Source of the DNA: Streptomyces phaeofaciens
GTDB lineage: Bacteria > Actinomycetota > Actinomycetes > Streptomycetales > Streptomycetaceae
Length of the DNA stretch: 64,000 nucleotides
NCBI RefSeq assembly: GCF_014648915.1
Contig: NZ_BMSA01000013.1
Span: 186,001 to 250,000, forward strand
Direction of reading: 5' to 3'
A program made the translations under genes and the position numbers. Shown piece after piece: positions 1 through 8,026 of the stretch (positions are counted from its first letter, which is position 1; each line of letters starts with the position of its first letter). The notes beneath the pieces were generated by a model that was not told where the DNA came from, ran no database searches, and saw nothing but the letters and a program-made list of their open reading frames with translations.

Positions 1-145
1 TGCTGGATCGGGTGCGGGCGGCGACGGCGTCCATGGTGAGGGCGTCGTAGCCGACCTCGCGCAGCAGGTCGAGCACGGCCTCGTACAGCTCGGCCTCACG
101 CTCGGGCGTGATGCGACTGCGACGCACCGTTGTGGTCTCAGTCAT
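1..145 (-). CDS. TetR-family transcriptional regulator, N-terminal part (runs off the window)
   Basis: Only the first 48 codons are inside the window, reading leftwards from an ATG at 145. The visible protein (MTETTTVRRSRITPEREAEL..., then a helix ending ALTMDAVAART) has the layout of a TetR_N domain: a first helix with acidic and alkyl residues, then the start of the helix-turn-helix. Known family role: a dimeric, ligand-responsive repressor. The effector-binding domain lies outside the window, so ligand and targets are unknown. A perfect 15-bp palindrome about 70 bp upstream (217-231) is the obvious candidate operator. The next gene to the right is divergent, so the regulator could act on itself, on that gene, or on genes to the left. 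Confidence 0.85.
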   Translation of the reverse strand, partial: MTETTTVRRSRITPEREAELYEAVLDLLREVGYDALTMDAVAARTRSS

Positions 146-216
146 GCCCCTCACCCTTCCCGCTGCGACGGCATCTCGTGTTCGTACACCATGAAGATAC
201 CCTGAGAGCTAGCGAA

Positions 217-231
217 ACGAAACTGTTTCGT
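217..231. promoter_or_regulatory. Palindromic operator candidate for the adjacent TetR regulator
   Basis: ACGAAACTGTTTCGT is a perfect inverted repeat of 7-bp arms around one central base. It lies between the divergent TetR gene (start 145) and the tricorn-type protease gene (start 303). A 13-15 bp palindrome containing GAAAC/GTTTC is typical of TetR operators. Placement and symmetry are seen; binding is inferred. Confidence 0.6.
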
Positions 232-302
232 ACGTGCGCTGGCTCACGTCTGTGAAGGGCACATAAGTTGCCCGGCCCCATTCGCCGGAAAAGCATGGGG
301 AG

Positions 303-3300
303 GTGAGCTATCTGCGTCTGCCCCATCTCAGCGGTGACCTGTTGTGCTTCGTGGCCGAGGACGACCTCTGGCTGGCCCCCCTCGACGGCCCCGGCCGCGC
401 CTGGCGGCTCACCGTCGACCGCACCAAGACCGGACACCCGCGCTTCTCGCCCGACGGCAGCCAGGTCGCGTACACGACCTGGCGCAGCCTCGTCCCGGAG
501 ATCCACCTGGTGCCGGTGGACGGCGGCCCCGGACAACGGCTGACGTACTGGGGCAGCGCCGACACCCAGGTCTGCGGCTGGACACCCCCCGACGCCGAGG
601 GCCACAGCGACATCCTGGCCGTCGCCTCCCACGGCGAGCCCTTCTCCTACTTCACCTGGTCCTACAAGGTCCCCACCGACGGCTCCCCCGGCCGCAAACT
701 GCCCTGGGGCCCGGTCTCCGACATCCAGGCCGCCGACCTCGACGGCGAACGCCGGACCCTGCTCCTCACCGGCACTCCCCCGCACGAACCCGCCGCCTGG
801 AAGCGCTACCGGGGCGGCGCCACGGGCCGGCTCTGGCTGCACGGACAGCGGCTGCTGCCCGACCTCGACGGCCACCTCTCCAGCCCGCTGTTCGCCGGCG
901 GCCGGATCGCCTTCCTCTCCGACCACGAGGGCGTCGGCAACCTCTACTCCTGCGCCTACGACGGCTCCGACCTGCGCCGGCACACCGACCACGACGCCTT
1001 CTACGCCCGGCACGCCGCCGGCGACGGCACCCGCGTCGTCTACCAGTGCGCCGGTGACCTGTGGATCGTCGACGACCTCGCGGCCGGCTCCGCCCCGCGC
1101 CGGCTCGACGTACGGCTGGGCGGGCCGCGGGCCGGACGGCGGCCGTACCAGATCCCGGCCGCCCAGCACGTCGACGGCATCTCCGTCGACGAGACCGGGC
1201 GGGCGAGCGCCGTGGTCGTGCGCGGCAGCCTGTACTGGCTGACCCACCGGGACGGGCCCGCCCGGACCATCACCGACACACCCGGGGTACGGGTACGGCT
1301 GCCGGAGATGCTCGGCTCGGGCGGACAGGTCGCCTATGTGACGGACACGGAGGGCGAGGACGCCGTCGAGATCGCCTATCTGCCCCGGGCCACCGGCGAC
1401 CGCACCCCCCGGCGGCTGGCCTCCGGAGAACTGGGCCGGGTCCTGGAGATGGTCTCCGACCCCGAGGGCGAACGGCTGGCCATCGCCGCCCACGACGGAC
1501 GGCTGCTGCTCATCGACGCCACCGAGGATTCCAACGGCGAGGTCACCGAGCTGATCTCCTCGGTCAACGGGCCCGTCCGCGACCTGGCGTTCTCGCCGGA
1601 CGGGGCCTGGCTGACCTGGTCGCACCCGGGGATCGGGCGGTCGCTGCGCCAGATCAAGATGGCCCGCACCAAGGACCGGCTGATCGTCGACGTGACCAAC
1701 GGCCGCTTCGAGGACGAGAACCCGGTCTTCACCCGCGACGGCCGCTATCTCGCCTTCCTCTCCTGGCGCGGCTTCGACCCGGTCTACGACGTCCACACCG
1801 GCGACCTGTCCTTCCCGCTCGGCTGCCGCCCCTACCTGGTGCCCCTGTCCTCCGCGACACCCTCCCCCTTCGCACTCACCCCGGAGGGCCGGCCGGCCGC
1901 CGGGGGCCTGGACCCCGCGGAGGACGAGAACGGCGCCGACGGCGCGGTCACCGTGGAGATCGAGGGCCTGGAGAGCCGGGTGACCCCCTTCCCGGTCGGC
2001 GCGTCCAAGTACTCGGCGCTCGTCCCGGTGGCGGGCGGCGGACTGGTCTGGCTGCGGTGGCCCATCTCGGGCGCGCTCGGCGAGACGTTCGCCAACCCGG
2101 ACGACACCAGCGGCCGCCCGACGCTGGAGCACTTCAGCATCAGCAAGGCGAAGAAGTCCGAACTCGTCGGCGACCTCGACTGGTTCGCCGTCAGCGGGGA
2201 CGGCACCCGGCTGGTCGTGGTGGACGAGGGCGAACTGCGGGCGGTGCCCTCCAGCGAGTCCGGGGACCTGGACTCCACGGTCTGGATCGACCTGCGGCGC
2301 ATCCTGCACGAGGTCGACCCGGGCGCGGAGTGGCGCCAGTCGTACGAGGAGGCGGGCCGGCTGATCCGCGCGTACTTCTGGGACCCCGGGATGTGCGGGA
2401 TCGACTGGGACGCGGTACTGAACCAGTACCGCCCGCTGGTCGAACGGGTCGCCTCCCCCGACGAGTTCGCCGACCTGCTCCGCGAGGTCCTCGGCGAGCT
2501 GGGCACCTCGCACGCGTACGTCTCCGCCGCCCGCCGCAACGAAGGACCGCCGCACTACCAGCGCCGCCAGGGCCTGCTCGGCGCCAACCTCGCGCACCGG
2601 GAAGGCGGTTGGACCGTCAACCGGATCCTGCCCGGCGACTCCTCCGACTCCAAGGCGCGCTCGCCGCTGGCCGGCACCGGCATCCGTGAGGGCGCGGTCC
2701 TCACCCACGTCGACGGCCGCCCGGTGGACCCGGTGGCCGGCCCGTACCCGCTGCTGGCCGGGGCGGGCGGCACGACGGTGGAGCTGACGTTCACCCCGGC
2801 CGAGGGCGAGGCGGGCCGCTCCCGCCGGGTGGCGGTGGTCCCGCTGATCGACGAACGCCCCCTGCGCTACCAGGACTGGGTGGCCAAACGGCGCGCGGTG
2901 GTACGGGAGCTGAGCGGCGGAAAGTGCGGGTACCTGCACATCCCCGACATGGGCGGCTCGGGCTGGGCCCAGTTCAACCGCGACCTGCGCATGGAGGTCT
3001 CCCGGCCCGCGCTCATCGTGGACGTGCGCGGCAACGCGGGCGGCCACATCAGCGAACTCGTCGTGGAGAAGCTCACCCGCACCATCCTCGGCTGGGACCT
3101 CACCCGCAACGCCCAGCCGGTGTCGTACGCCTCCAACGCGCCCCGCGGCCCGGTCGTCGCGCTCGCCGACGAGGCGACCTCCTCCGACGGCGACATGATC
3201 ACGGCGGCCTTCAAGCTGCTCGGCCTCGGGCCGGTCGTCGGCCAGCGCACCTGGGGCGGAGTGGTCGGCATGACCGGCCGCCACCAGCTCGGCGACGGCA

Positions 3301-3554
3301 CGGTGATCACCGTGCCGATGAACGCGGCCTGGTTCGACGCGTACGGCTGGTCCGTGGAGAACCGCGGTGTCATCCCCGACCTGGAGGCCCTGCGCACCCC
3401 CCTGGACTGGGCCGAGGGCCGCTACGCCCAGCTCGACGACGCGGTCCGACTGGCCCTCGACCTCCTGACCACCAACCCCCCGGCATCACCGCCGGACCAC
3501 AGCGGAGTCCCGGACCGCTCCCGCCCGAAACTCCCTCCCCGGCAAGGTTCCTAG
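303..3554 (+). CDS. Tricorn protease homologue (S41 family serine peptidase)
   Basis: 1083 aa, the usual length for actinobacterial tricorn proteins. Tricorn-type enzymes are large cytosolic peptidases that degrade oligopeptides. The N-terminal half is beta-propeller-like, with recurring SPDG/DPEG turns (e.g. FSPDGSQVAYTTW, FSPDGAWLTWS, FTRDGRYLAFLSW). A PDZ-like segment follows (residues about 760-840, ...REGAVLTHVDGRPV...), then the S41 catalytic core. Visible catalytic candidates are His737 in GTSHAYV and the nucleophile Ser960/Ser961 in ADEATSSDGD, matching the tricorn His...Ser arrangement. The GTG start at 303 sits directly on a GGGGAGG purine run, and an ATG at 295 is out of frame and closes at once, so the exact start is slightly uncertain. 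The gene is monocistronic and ends before a strong hairpin. Confidence 0.92.
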   Translation: MSYLRLPHLSGDLLCFVAEDDLWLAPLDGPGRAWRLTVDRTKTGHPRFSPDGSQVAYTTWRSLVPEIHLVPVDGGPGQRLTYWGSADTQVCGWTPPDAEGHSDILAVASHGEPFSYFTWSYKVPTDGSPGRKLPWGPVSDIQAADLDGERRTLLLTGTPPHEPAAWKRYRGGATGRLWLHGQRLLPDLDGHLSSPLFAGGRIAFLSDHEGVGNLYSCAYDGSDLRRHTDHDAFYARHAAGDGTRVVYQCAGDLWIVDDLAAGSAPRRLDVRLGGPRAGRRPYQIPAAQHVDGISVDETGRASAVVVRGSLYWLTHRDGPARTITDTPGVRVRLPEMLGSGGQVAYVTDTEGEDAVEIAYLPRATGDRTPRRLASGELGRVLEMVSDPEGERLAIAAHDGRLLLIDATEDSNGEVTELISSVNGPVRDLAFSPDGAWLTWSHPGIGRSLRQIKMARTKDRLIVDVTNGRFEDENPVFTRDGRYLAFLSWRGFDPVYDVHTGDLSFPLGCRPYLVPLSSATPSPFALTPEGRPAAGGLDPAEDENGADGAVTVEIEGLESRVTPFPVGASKYSALVPVAGGGLVWLRWPISGALGETFANPDDTSGRPTLEHFSISKAKKSELVGDLDWFAVSGDGTRLVVVDEGELRAVPSSESGDLDSTVWIDLRRILHEVDPGAEWRQSYEEAGRLIRAYFWDPGMCGIDWDAVLNQYRPLVERVASPDEFADLLREVLGELGTSHAYVSAARRNEGPPHYQRRQGLLGANLAHREGGWTVNRILPGDSSDSKARSPLAGTGIREGAVLTHVDGRPVDPVAGPYPLLAGAGGTTVELTFTPAEGEAGRSRRVAVVPLIDERPLRYQDWVAKRRAVVRELSGGKCGYLHIPDMGGSGWAQFNRDLRMEVSRPALIVDVRGNAGGHISELVVEKLTRTILGWDLTRNAQPVSYASNAPRGPVVALADEATSSDGDMITAAFKLLGLGPVVGQRTWGGVVGMTGRHQLGDGTVITVPMNAAWFDAYGWSVENRGVIPDLEALRTPLDWAEGRYAQLDDAVRLALDLLTTNPPASPPDHSGVPDRSRPKLPPRQGS

Positions 3555-3626
3555 CGAGACACCCCCTAGGCCCGGCGCAGGGCCAACGCGGGCCCGAAGC
3601 GGGCCCAACGCGCACGCCCAAAAGCA

Positions 3627-3656
3627 GGGTGCCCTCCCCCGAAGGGAAGGGCACCC
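3627..3656. terminator. Bidirectional hairpin terminator
   Basis: GGGTGCCCT pairs with AGGGCACCC, extended by a C-run against GGGA, between the tricorn gene (ends 3554, +) and the convergent small gene (ends 3687, -). It has no U-tract, as usual in Streptomyces. Confidence 0.7.
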
Positions 3657-3686
3657 CGCGTCAGTGGCCGAAGCCCAGCGCGGCGG

Positions 3687-3872
3687 CTAGGCGTCGTAGT
3701 CCTGGTTCATGCGGTCCCTGTCTTCCCGCTCGCGCCGCATGCGCTCCGGGTCCTCGTCCATCTCGCGGCCGCGGCCCCGCTGCTGGCCCTGTTCCTTGGC
3801 CTGCTGGGCCTTCTGCTTGGCCTGCTGCTGCCACTGTTCGGACTGGTCCTGGAACTTGTCCTTCATACCCAT
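3687..3872 (-). CDS. Small highly charged hydrophilic protein
   Basis: 61 aa, rich in Gln, Lys, Arg and Asp (MGMKDKFQDQSEQWQQQAKQ..., ending RMNQDYDA). It has no hydrophobic segment or cysteine and looks like a short helical, largely disordered polypeptide. Short proteins beginning MGMKDKFQDQ are common in Streptomyces, but no function is known to me. The start at 3872 is preceded by CAGGAG nine bases upstream; a second ATG two codons in is a poorer fit. It stands alone between a terminator and the SDR gene. Confidence 0.7.
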   Translation of the reverse strand: MGMKDKFQDQSEQWQQQAKQKAQQAKEQGQQRGRGREMDEDPERMRREREDRDRMNQDYDA

Positions 3873-3964
3873 GTGGGTTCACTCCTGTGGGAGATGAGGG
3901 GGTTTGAGGCCCCGCGTCGGGGCCTCGACCAGATTCACACGGGAGGACATGCCGCGCATTTCGA

Positions 3965-4849
3965 TCAACTACGGTGCGTAGCGCGGGCCTCCTCGTCGGC
4001 CGCCCCGCCCGCCCCCACCAGCCCGGTCCGCATGCCCTGCAACCTGGGCGCGAACCGCTTCATCTCCCGCTGCCCGACCGTACCGATGAGCCCCGGCAGA
4101 TATCCGCGCACCCCCTGCATCCCGCGCAGCCACCACTGCCCGTACACATGCGCGGAGCGCCGCTCGATGCCGGCCACGATCCGGTCGACCGCCGGGCCCA
4201 GCGGGTACGTCTTGTTCGACGGCCACGGCAGCCGCTGCCGCAACTCCCGCATGACGTCCTCCTGATCGGCGCCGCGCACCATGTCGGTGTCGGTCCAGGA
4301 CAGGTACCCGACGCCGACCCGCACCCCCCGGTGCCCGACCTCCGCGCGCAGACTGTGCGCGTACGCCTCCACGCCCGACTTGGACGCGCAGTACGCCGTC
4401 ATCATCGGGGCCGGTGTGATCGCGGCGAGGGAGGCTATCTGAAGCAGATACCCCCGGCTCTCCATCAGCAGCGGCAGGAAGGCGCGGGCCGTCACCGCCG
4501 ACCCGATGAGGTTGACCTCGATCACCCGCCGCCACGCCTGCGGGTCGGAGTCGACGAAGGGCCCGCCGCTCGCGACACCCGCGTTGGCGACGACGGCGTC
4601 CACCTTGCCGAAGCGTTCCTTCACCTCCGCCGCGACCCGCGCCATCGCCTCGTGGTCGGTGACGTCGGCGTACCAGTGCCCGCTGTCCCCGTGCAGCCGC
4701 TCCGCGACCTGCTTGAGGAGATCCGGCTCCAGCCCGACCAGCGCGACCGTCGCACCGCGCGCGGACAGCTTGCGGGCGAGCAGCTCACCGACGCCCCGCG
4801 CCGCTCCCGTGACGACCACGACCTGTCCTTCGAGACCCACCCTGCTCAT
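3965..4849 (-). CDS. Short-chain dehydrogenase/reductase (third gene of the BVMO operon)
   Basis: 294 aa. Classical SDR: Rossmann motif TGAARGVG near the N-terminus (about residues 15-22), NAG motif (VVANAGVASGG), Ser in ASLAAIT, and the active-site YxxxK as YCASK. It probably oxidises or reduces a carbonyl or alcohol with NAD(P)H; the substrate cannot be read from sequence. The C-terminal extension (about 50 residues with RRSAHVYGQWWLRGMQG) is typical of larger SDRs acting on lipid-like or aromatic substrates. The ATG at 4849 overlaps the stop of the hydrolase gene by ATGA, so the two are translationally coupled. With the upstream monooxygenase and hydrolase this suggests stepwise breakdown or modification of a ketone. 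Confidence 0.9.
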   Translation of the reverse strand: MSRVGLEGQVVVVTGAARGVGELLARKLSARGATVALVGLEPDLLKQVAERLHGDSGHWYADVTDHEAMARVAAEVKERFGKVDAVVANAGVASGGPFVDSDPQAWRRVIEVNLIGSAVTARAFLPLLMESRGYLLQIASLAAITPAPMMTAYCASKSGVEAYAHSLRAEVGHRGVRVGVGYLSWTDTDMVRGADQEDVMRELRQRLPWPSNKTYPLGPAVDRIVAGIERRSAHVYGQWWLRGMQGVRGYLPGLIGTVGQREMKRFAPRLQGMRTGLVGAGGAADEEARATHRS

Positions 4850-5721
4850 GCGCCCTCCTTCGCTTGCGTGTACGTGGTGACGAGTGCCCGGATCCGGCCG
4901 CTGACCAGCTCGGGCGCCTCGACCGGCGTCATGTGGCCGAGGCCCGGCAGTTCGGTCACGCCGAGACAGTCCGGCAGCGCGGCCGCGATCCGGCGGGCGT
5001 GCACCGGCGGGGTCAGCCGGTCGCCGGAACCGACGATCACCGCGGTCGGCACCCTCAACTCCCGGACCCCGTGCTCGAGATCGAGCATGCTCAGGACGTG
5101 CGACCAGGCGTACCGCACGCGGCGCGGGCAGGCGTGCACGATCCGGGCACACGAGTCGACCAGGTGCGGGGCCGATCCGGCGCCCATCGTGGCGTACTTG
5201 AGAATCCGCTTGGCGACCGGTGTGACCGGCCCCAGGGGCGCCCTCGACCCGAGGATGTGCCGGGTCAGCCAGGTCCGCAACCGCCCGGGCCGCAGCGGTA
5301 CGACGGTGGACTCGGCGACCAGCCGCGAGGCCCCGGTGCTGCACAGCAGGACGGCCGCCGTGTGCTCCCGGAAGCGGTCCCGGCCGGCCGCCGCCAGCAC
5401 CGTCATCCCGCCCATGGAGTGACCGGCGATCACGGCCCGCTCGCCGGGCGCGAGCGTCGCGGCGAGCACCGCCTCCAGATCGTCGGCGAGCGCGTCCGTG
5501 CTGCACACCGGGCTCGGCGGTGTGCGTCCGTGGCCGCGCTGGTCGTAGGCGATGACCCGGTGGTCGGCGGCCAGATCGCGGATCTGGGCCGCCCAGAAGG
5601 CGGTGGAGCAGGTCCAGCCGTGGGCGAGGACGACGGCGGGTGCGGAGTCGGGCCCGTGGACCTCGACGTGCAGAGCAGTGCCGTCGGCGGAGACCGCGGT
5701 CAGCTCGCGGTGGGCGCTCAC
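4846..5721 (-). CDS. Alpha/beta-fold hydrolase (second gene of the BVMO operon)
   Basis: 291 aa. The alpha/beta hydrolase signature is clear: oxyanion region HGW (VLAHGWTCSTAFW), YDQRGHGRT, nucleophile elbow GHSMGG, late Asp in GSGDRLTPP and catalytic His in GLGHMTPVE. It probably acts as an esterase or lactonase on the ester formed by the upstream Baeyer-Villiger enzyme (inferred from the operon). The GTG start at 5721 overlaps the monooxygenase stop (GTGA), and its own stop overlaps the SDR start (ATGA), so the three genes are tightly coupled. Confidence 0.9.
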   Translation of the reverse strand: MSAHRELTAVSADGTALHVEVHGPDSAPAVVLAHGWTCSTAFWAAQIRDLAADHRVIAYDQRGHGRTPPSPVCSTDALADDLEAVLAATLAPGERAVIAGHSMGGMTVLAAAGRDRFREHTAAVLLCSTGASRLVAESTVVPLRPGRLRTWLTRHILGSRAPLGPVTPVAKRILKYATMGAGSAPHLVDSCARIVHACPRRVRYAWSHVLSMLDLEHGVRELRVPTAVIVGSGDRLTPPVHARRIAAALPDCLGVTELPGLGHMTPVEAPELVSGRIRALVTTYTQAKEGA

Positions 5722-7241
5722 GCCGTCACCTCGTCCTTCTTGAGGGCGGGCGCCCGCAGCACCTCGTACTCCGCGAGGTCGACGCGGCGGGTCGCGCGCC
5801 GGAACTCGCCCGTGGTGCCCGGCCAGATGGTGGTGTTGCGGCCGTTGGAGTCGAGGTACCAGCTGGTGCAGCCGCCGGTGTTCCACACCGTGCGCCGCAT
5901 CCGGTCCTGCACGCGCCGGTTCCAGGCGTGCACGGCACTCGGGCGGGCGTCGAGGGCGGCGCGGCCTCCCCCAGTGCCTTGAGGGCCTGGGGGGACCCCC
6001 AGGACGTCCAGCTGGCGCAGATAGTCGGCCATGTAGTTCAGCTGGGACTCGATCATCAGGATCATGGAGGAGTTCCCGAGGCCGGTGTTGGGCCCGATGA
6101 TCGTCATCCAGTTCGGGAAGCCGGCGGCGGAGGCGCCGCGCAGGGCCTCCATGCCGTCCTTCCAGCTCTCCGCGAGGGTCCGCCCGTCGGCGCCGACGAC
6201 CCGATCGGCGATCGGCATGTCGGTGACATGGAAGCCCGTACCGAAAACGATCACGTCGGCCTCGGCCTCGGTGCCGTCGGCGGCGACCAGCGTGGACCCG
6301 CGGACCTCGCTCAGACCGCCGGTGACGACGTCCACATTGGGCCGGGTGAGCGCCGGGTAGTAGCTGCTGGAGAGCAGGATCCGCTTGCAGCCGATGCGGT
6401 AGTCCGGGGTGAGTTTGGCGCGCAGGGCCGGGTCCTTGACGGCACGGGCCATGTTCTGCCGGGCGAGCTTCTCGACCAGGCCGAGCTGGTCGGGGTGCTT
6501 GGTGAAGGCCTGCACCTGGAGTTCGCGGATGCCCCACAGCAGCCCGCGGCGCAGCTGCGTGGTGAAGGGCAGGGCCCGGTGCAGTGCGCGCTCGGCGCCG
6601 GAGATGGACCGGTCGACGCGGGGCATCACCCACGGCGGGGTGCGCTGGAAGAGGGTGAGCCGCTCCACCTGCGGCTGGATGGCGGGCACGATCTGGATCG
6701 CGGAGGCGCCGGTGCCGACCATGGCGACCCGTCGGCCGGTGAGATCGTGGTCGTGGTCCCAGCGGGCCGAGTGGAAGACCTTGCCCGGGAAGGTGTCGAG
6801 CCCCGGGATGTCGGGGATCTTCGGGTCGGACAGCGGCCCGGTGGCGGAGACGACGACATCGGCGAAGTAGCGCCCGCCGCTCGTCTCGATGTCCCAGCGC
6901 AGCTCCTGGGCGTCCCAGGTCATCCGCTGGACCTCGGCGTCGAACCGCAGATGCGGCCGCAGCCCGAAGACGTCCGTGACGTGCTCCAGATAGGCGCGGA
7001 TGTGCTCCTGCCCGGAGAAGGTGCGCGGCCAGTCCGGATTGGGCGCGAAGGAGAAGGAGTACAGATGCGAGGGCACGTCGCACGCGCACCCCGGATAACT
7101 GTTGTCCCGCCAGGTGCCACCGACGCTGTCCGACCGCTCCAGGACGACGAAGTCGGTGATCCCCTCCCGGCGCAGCCGTACGGCGGCTCCCAGTCCGCCG
7201 AACCCGGATCCGACCACCGCCACCCGTACGTGCTCGGCCAT
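5718..7241 (-). CDS. Flavin-containing (Baeyer-Villiger type) monooxygenase
   Basis: 507 aa. The N-terminal FAD-binding motif GSGFGG is at residues 11-16 and the NADPH-binding motif GTGASA at about 176-181. Between them FPGKVFHSARWD (151-162) fits the Baeyer-Villiger fingerprint FxGxxxHxxxW(P/D). The family inserts one oxygen atom next to a ketone to give an ester or lactone, using NADPH and O2. The start at 7241 (MAEHVRVAVVGSG) is preceded by GGGAGGTGACGCG; an upstream in-frame start is less likely because homologues begin just before the Rossmann motif. A short palindromic repeat (5965-6003) lies inside the reading frame and encodes a Gly/Pro-rich insertion (GVPPGPQGTGGG). First gene of a three-gene operon divergent from a MerR regulator. 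Confidence 0.92.
   Translation of the reverse strand: MAEHVRVAVVGSGFGGLGAAVRLRREGITDFVVLERSDSVGGTWRDNSYPGCACDVPSHLYSFSFAPNPDWPRTFSGQEHIRAYLEHVTDVFGLRPHLRFDAEVQRMTWDAQELRWDIETSGGRYFADVVVSATGPLSDPKIPDIPGLDTFPGKVFHSARWDHDHDLTGRRVAMVGTGASAIQIVPAIQPQVERLTLFQRTPPWVMPRVDRSISGAERALHRALPFTTQLRRGLLWGIRELQVQAFTKHPDQLGLVEKLARQNMARAVKDPALRAKLTPDYRIGCKRILLSSSYYPALTRPNVDVVTGGLSEVRGSTLVAADGTEAEADVIVFGTGFHVTDMPIADRVVGADGRTLAESWKDGMEALRGASAAGFPNWMTIIGPNTGLGNSSMILMIESQLNYMADYLRQLDVLGVPPGPQGTGGGRAALDARPSAVHAWNRRVQDRMRRTVWNTGGCTSWYLDSNGRNTTIWPGTTGEFRRATRRVDLAEYEVLRAPALKKDEVTA
5965..6003. repeat. Short palindromic REP-like element embedded in the monooxygenase gene
   Basis: CCTGGGGG (5986-5993) and CCCCCAGG (5996-6003) form a near-perfect hairpin, and a further CTCCCCCAG arm at 5967-5975 can pair with the same G-run. 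G/C-run hairpins of this type recur in Streptomyces genomes, often between genes. Here the element is in frame and translated as Gly/Pro-rich residues. The hairpins are directly visible; membership of a dispersed family is recalled, not checked. Confidence 0.55.
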
Positions 7242-7265
7242 CGCGTCACCTCCCGCTGCGACTCT

Positions 7266-7281
7266 GCCAGTGAACACTGGC
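7266..7281. promoter_or_regulatory. Inverted repeat between the BVMO operon and merR
   Basis: GCCAGTG-AA-CACTGGC has perfect 7-bp arms in the 125-bp divergent promoter region. It is 25 bp upstream of the monooxygenase start and 86 bp upstream of the merR start. Likely an operator for the adjacent MerR regulator or another repressor of the operon; binding is inferred. Confidence 0.5.
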
Positions 7282-7366
7282 GCAGTTGGACTGTAGAGCA
7301 GCTCCGCACCGAGCGATAGAGCCCGGGGGAAGGAAAGTTACCGGCGGTACAACATAGGCTTCCGAC

Positions 7367-8026
7367 GTGGCAGACAAGCGTGAGTACCGCATGGAGGAAC
7401 TGGCCGGGGAGGCCGGGATCACGGTGCGCACCCTGCGCTTCTACCGCGAGCGCAAACTGATCCGGCCGCCGCGCCGGGAAGGCCGTATCGCCTGGTACGA
7501 CGACAGCCACCTGGCCCGGCTGCGCACCATCGCCACGCTCCTGGAGCGCGGCCACACCCTGAACGGCATCGCCGAACTCGCCGACGCCCTCGACCACGGC
7601 CGCGACGTCGCCGACCTGATCGGCGTCGGCGGCCCCACCGAGGAGGAGCCGGTCCACCTCACCCCCGAGGAACTCGCCGCCCGCTTCGAGGGCCAGGTCA
7701 CCCCCGAGAACCTCGCCGCCGCCCTCGACCTCGGCTACCTCGGCACCGACGGCGAGGAGATCGTGCACATCAGCCGCCGCCTGCTGGACGTCTCCGCCGC
7801 CCTGGTCCACGAGGGCATCCCGCTCGCGGACGTCCTCGCCGTCGGCGCCCGCGTCCGCGAGCACGCCGACGCCCTCGCCGAACTCTTCACCACCCTCGTC
7901 CTGCACCACGCCGGCGAAGAGGCCCTCCCCCGCCTGCGCCCCCTGGCCCGCAGCGTGGTCGAAGCGGAACTGTCCCTGGCGCTGGACCGACGGCTTCAGC
8001 GCGGGGCGGGGTCTCAGAGGTCGTAG
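7367..8026 (+). CDS. MerR-family transcriptional regulator
   Basis: 219 aa. The N-terminal MerR winged HTH is clear: YRMEELAGEAGITVRTLRFYRERKLI, then the wing and a dimerisation helix (LARLRTIATLLERGHTLNGIAEL). The C-terminal part is a roughly 120-residue helical domain with no metal-binding cysteines, so it probably senses an organic ligand or acts as a simple regulator. The GTG start at 7367 has no ribosome-binding site, and TAGGCT at 7355-7360 would place transcription initiation about on the GTG, so the mRNA may be leaderless. It is divergent from the BVMO-hydrolase-SDR operon, its likely target. Its 3' end overlaps the convergent exonuclease gene by 13 bp. Confidence 0.9.
   Translation: MADKREYRMEELAGEAGITVRTLRFYRERKLIRPPRREGRIAWYDDSHLARLRTIATLLERGHTLNGIAELADALDHGRDVADLIGVGGPTEEEPVHLTPEELAARFEGQVTPENLAAALDLGYLGTDGEEIVHISRRLLDVSAALVHEGIPLADVLAVGARVREHADALAELFTTLVLHHAGEEALPRLRPLARSVVEAELSLALDRRLQRGAGSQRS

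Noticed and set aside
138..3284. Long open frame of about 1048 codons antisense to the tricorn protease gene
   Set aside because: It mirrors the coding strand of a well-supported gene in GC-rich DNA, has no domain pattern and an implausible Gly/Arg/Ala/Val composition.
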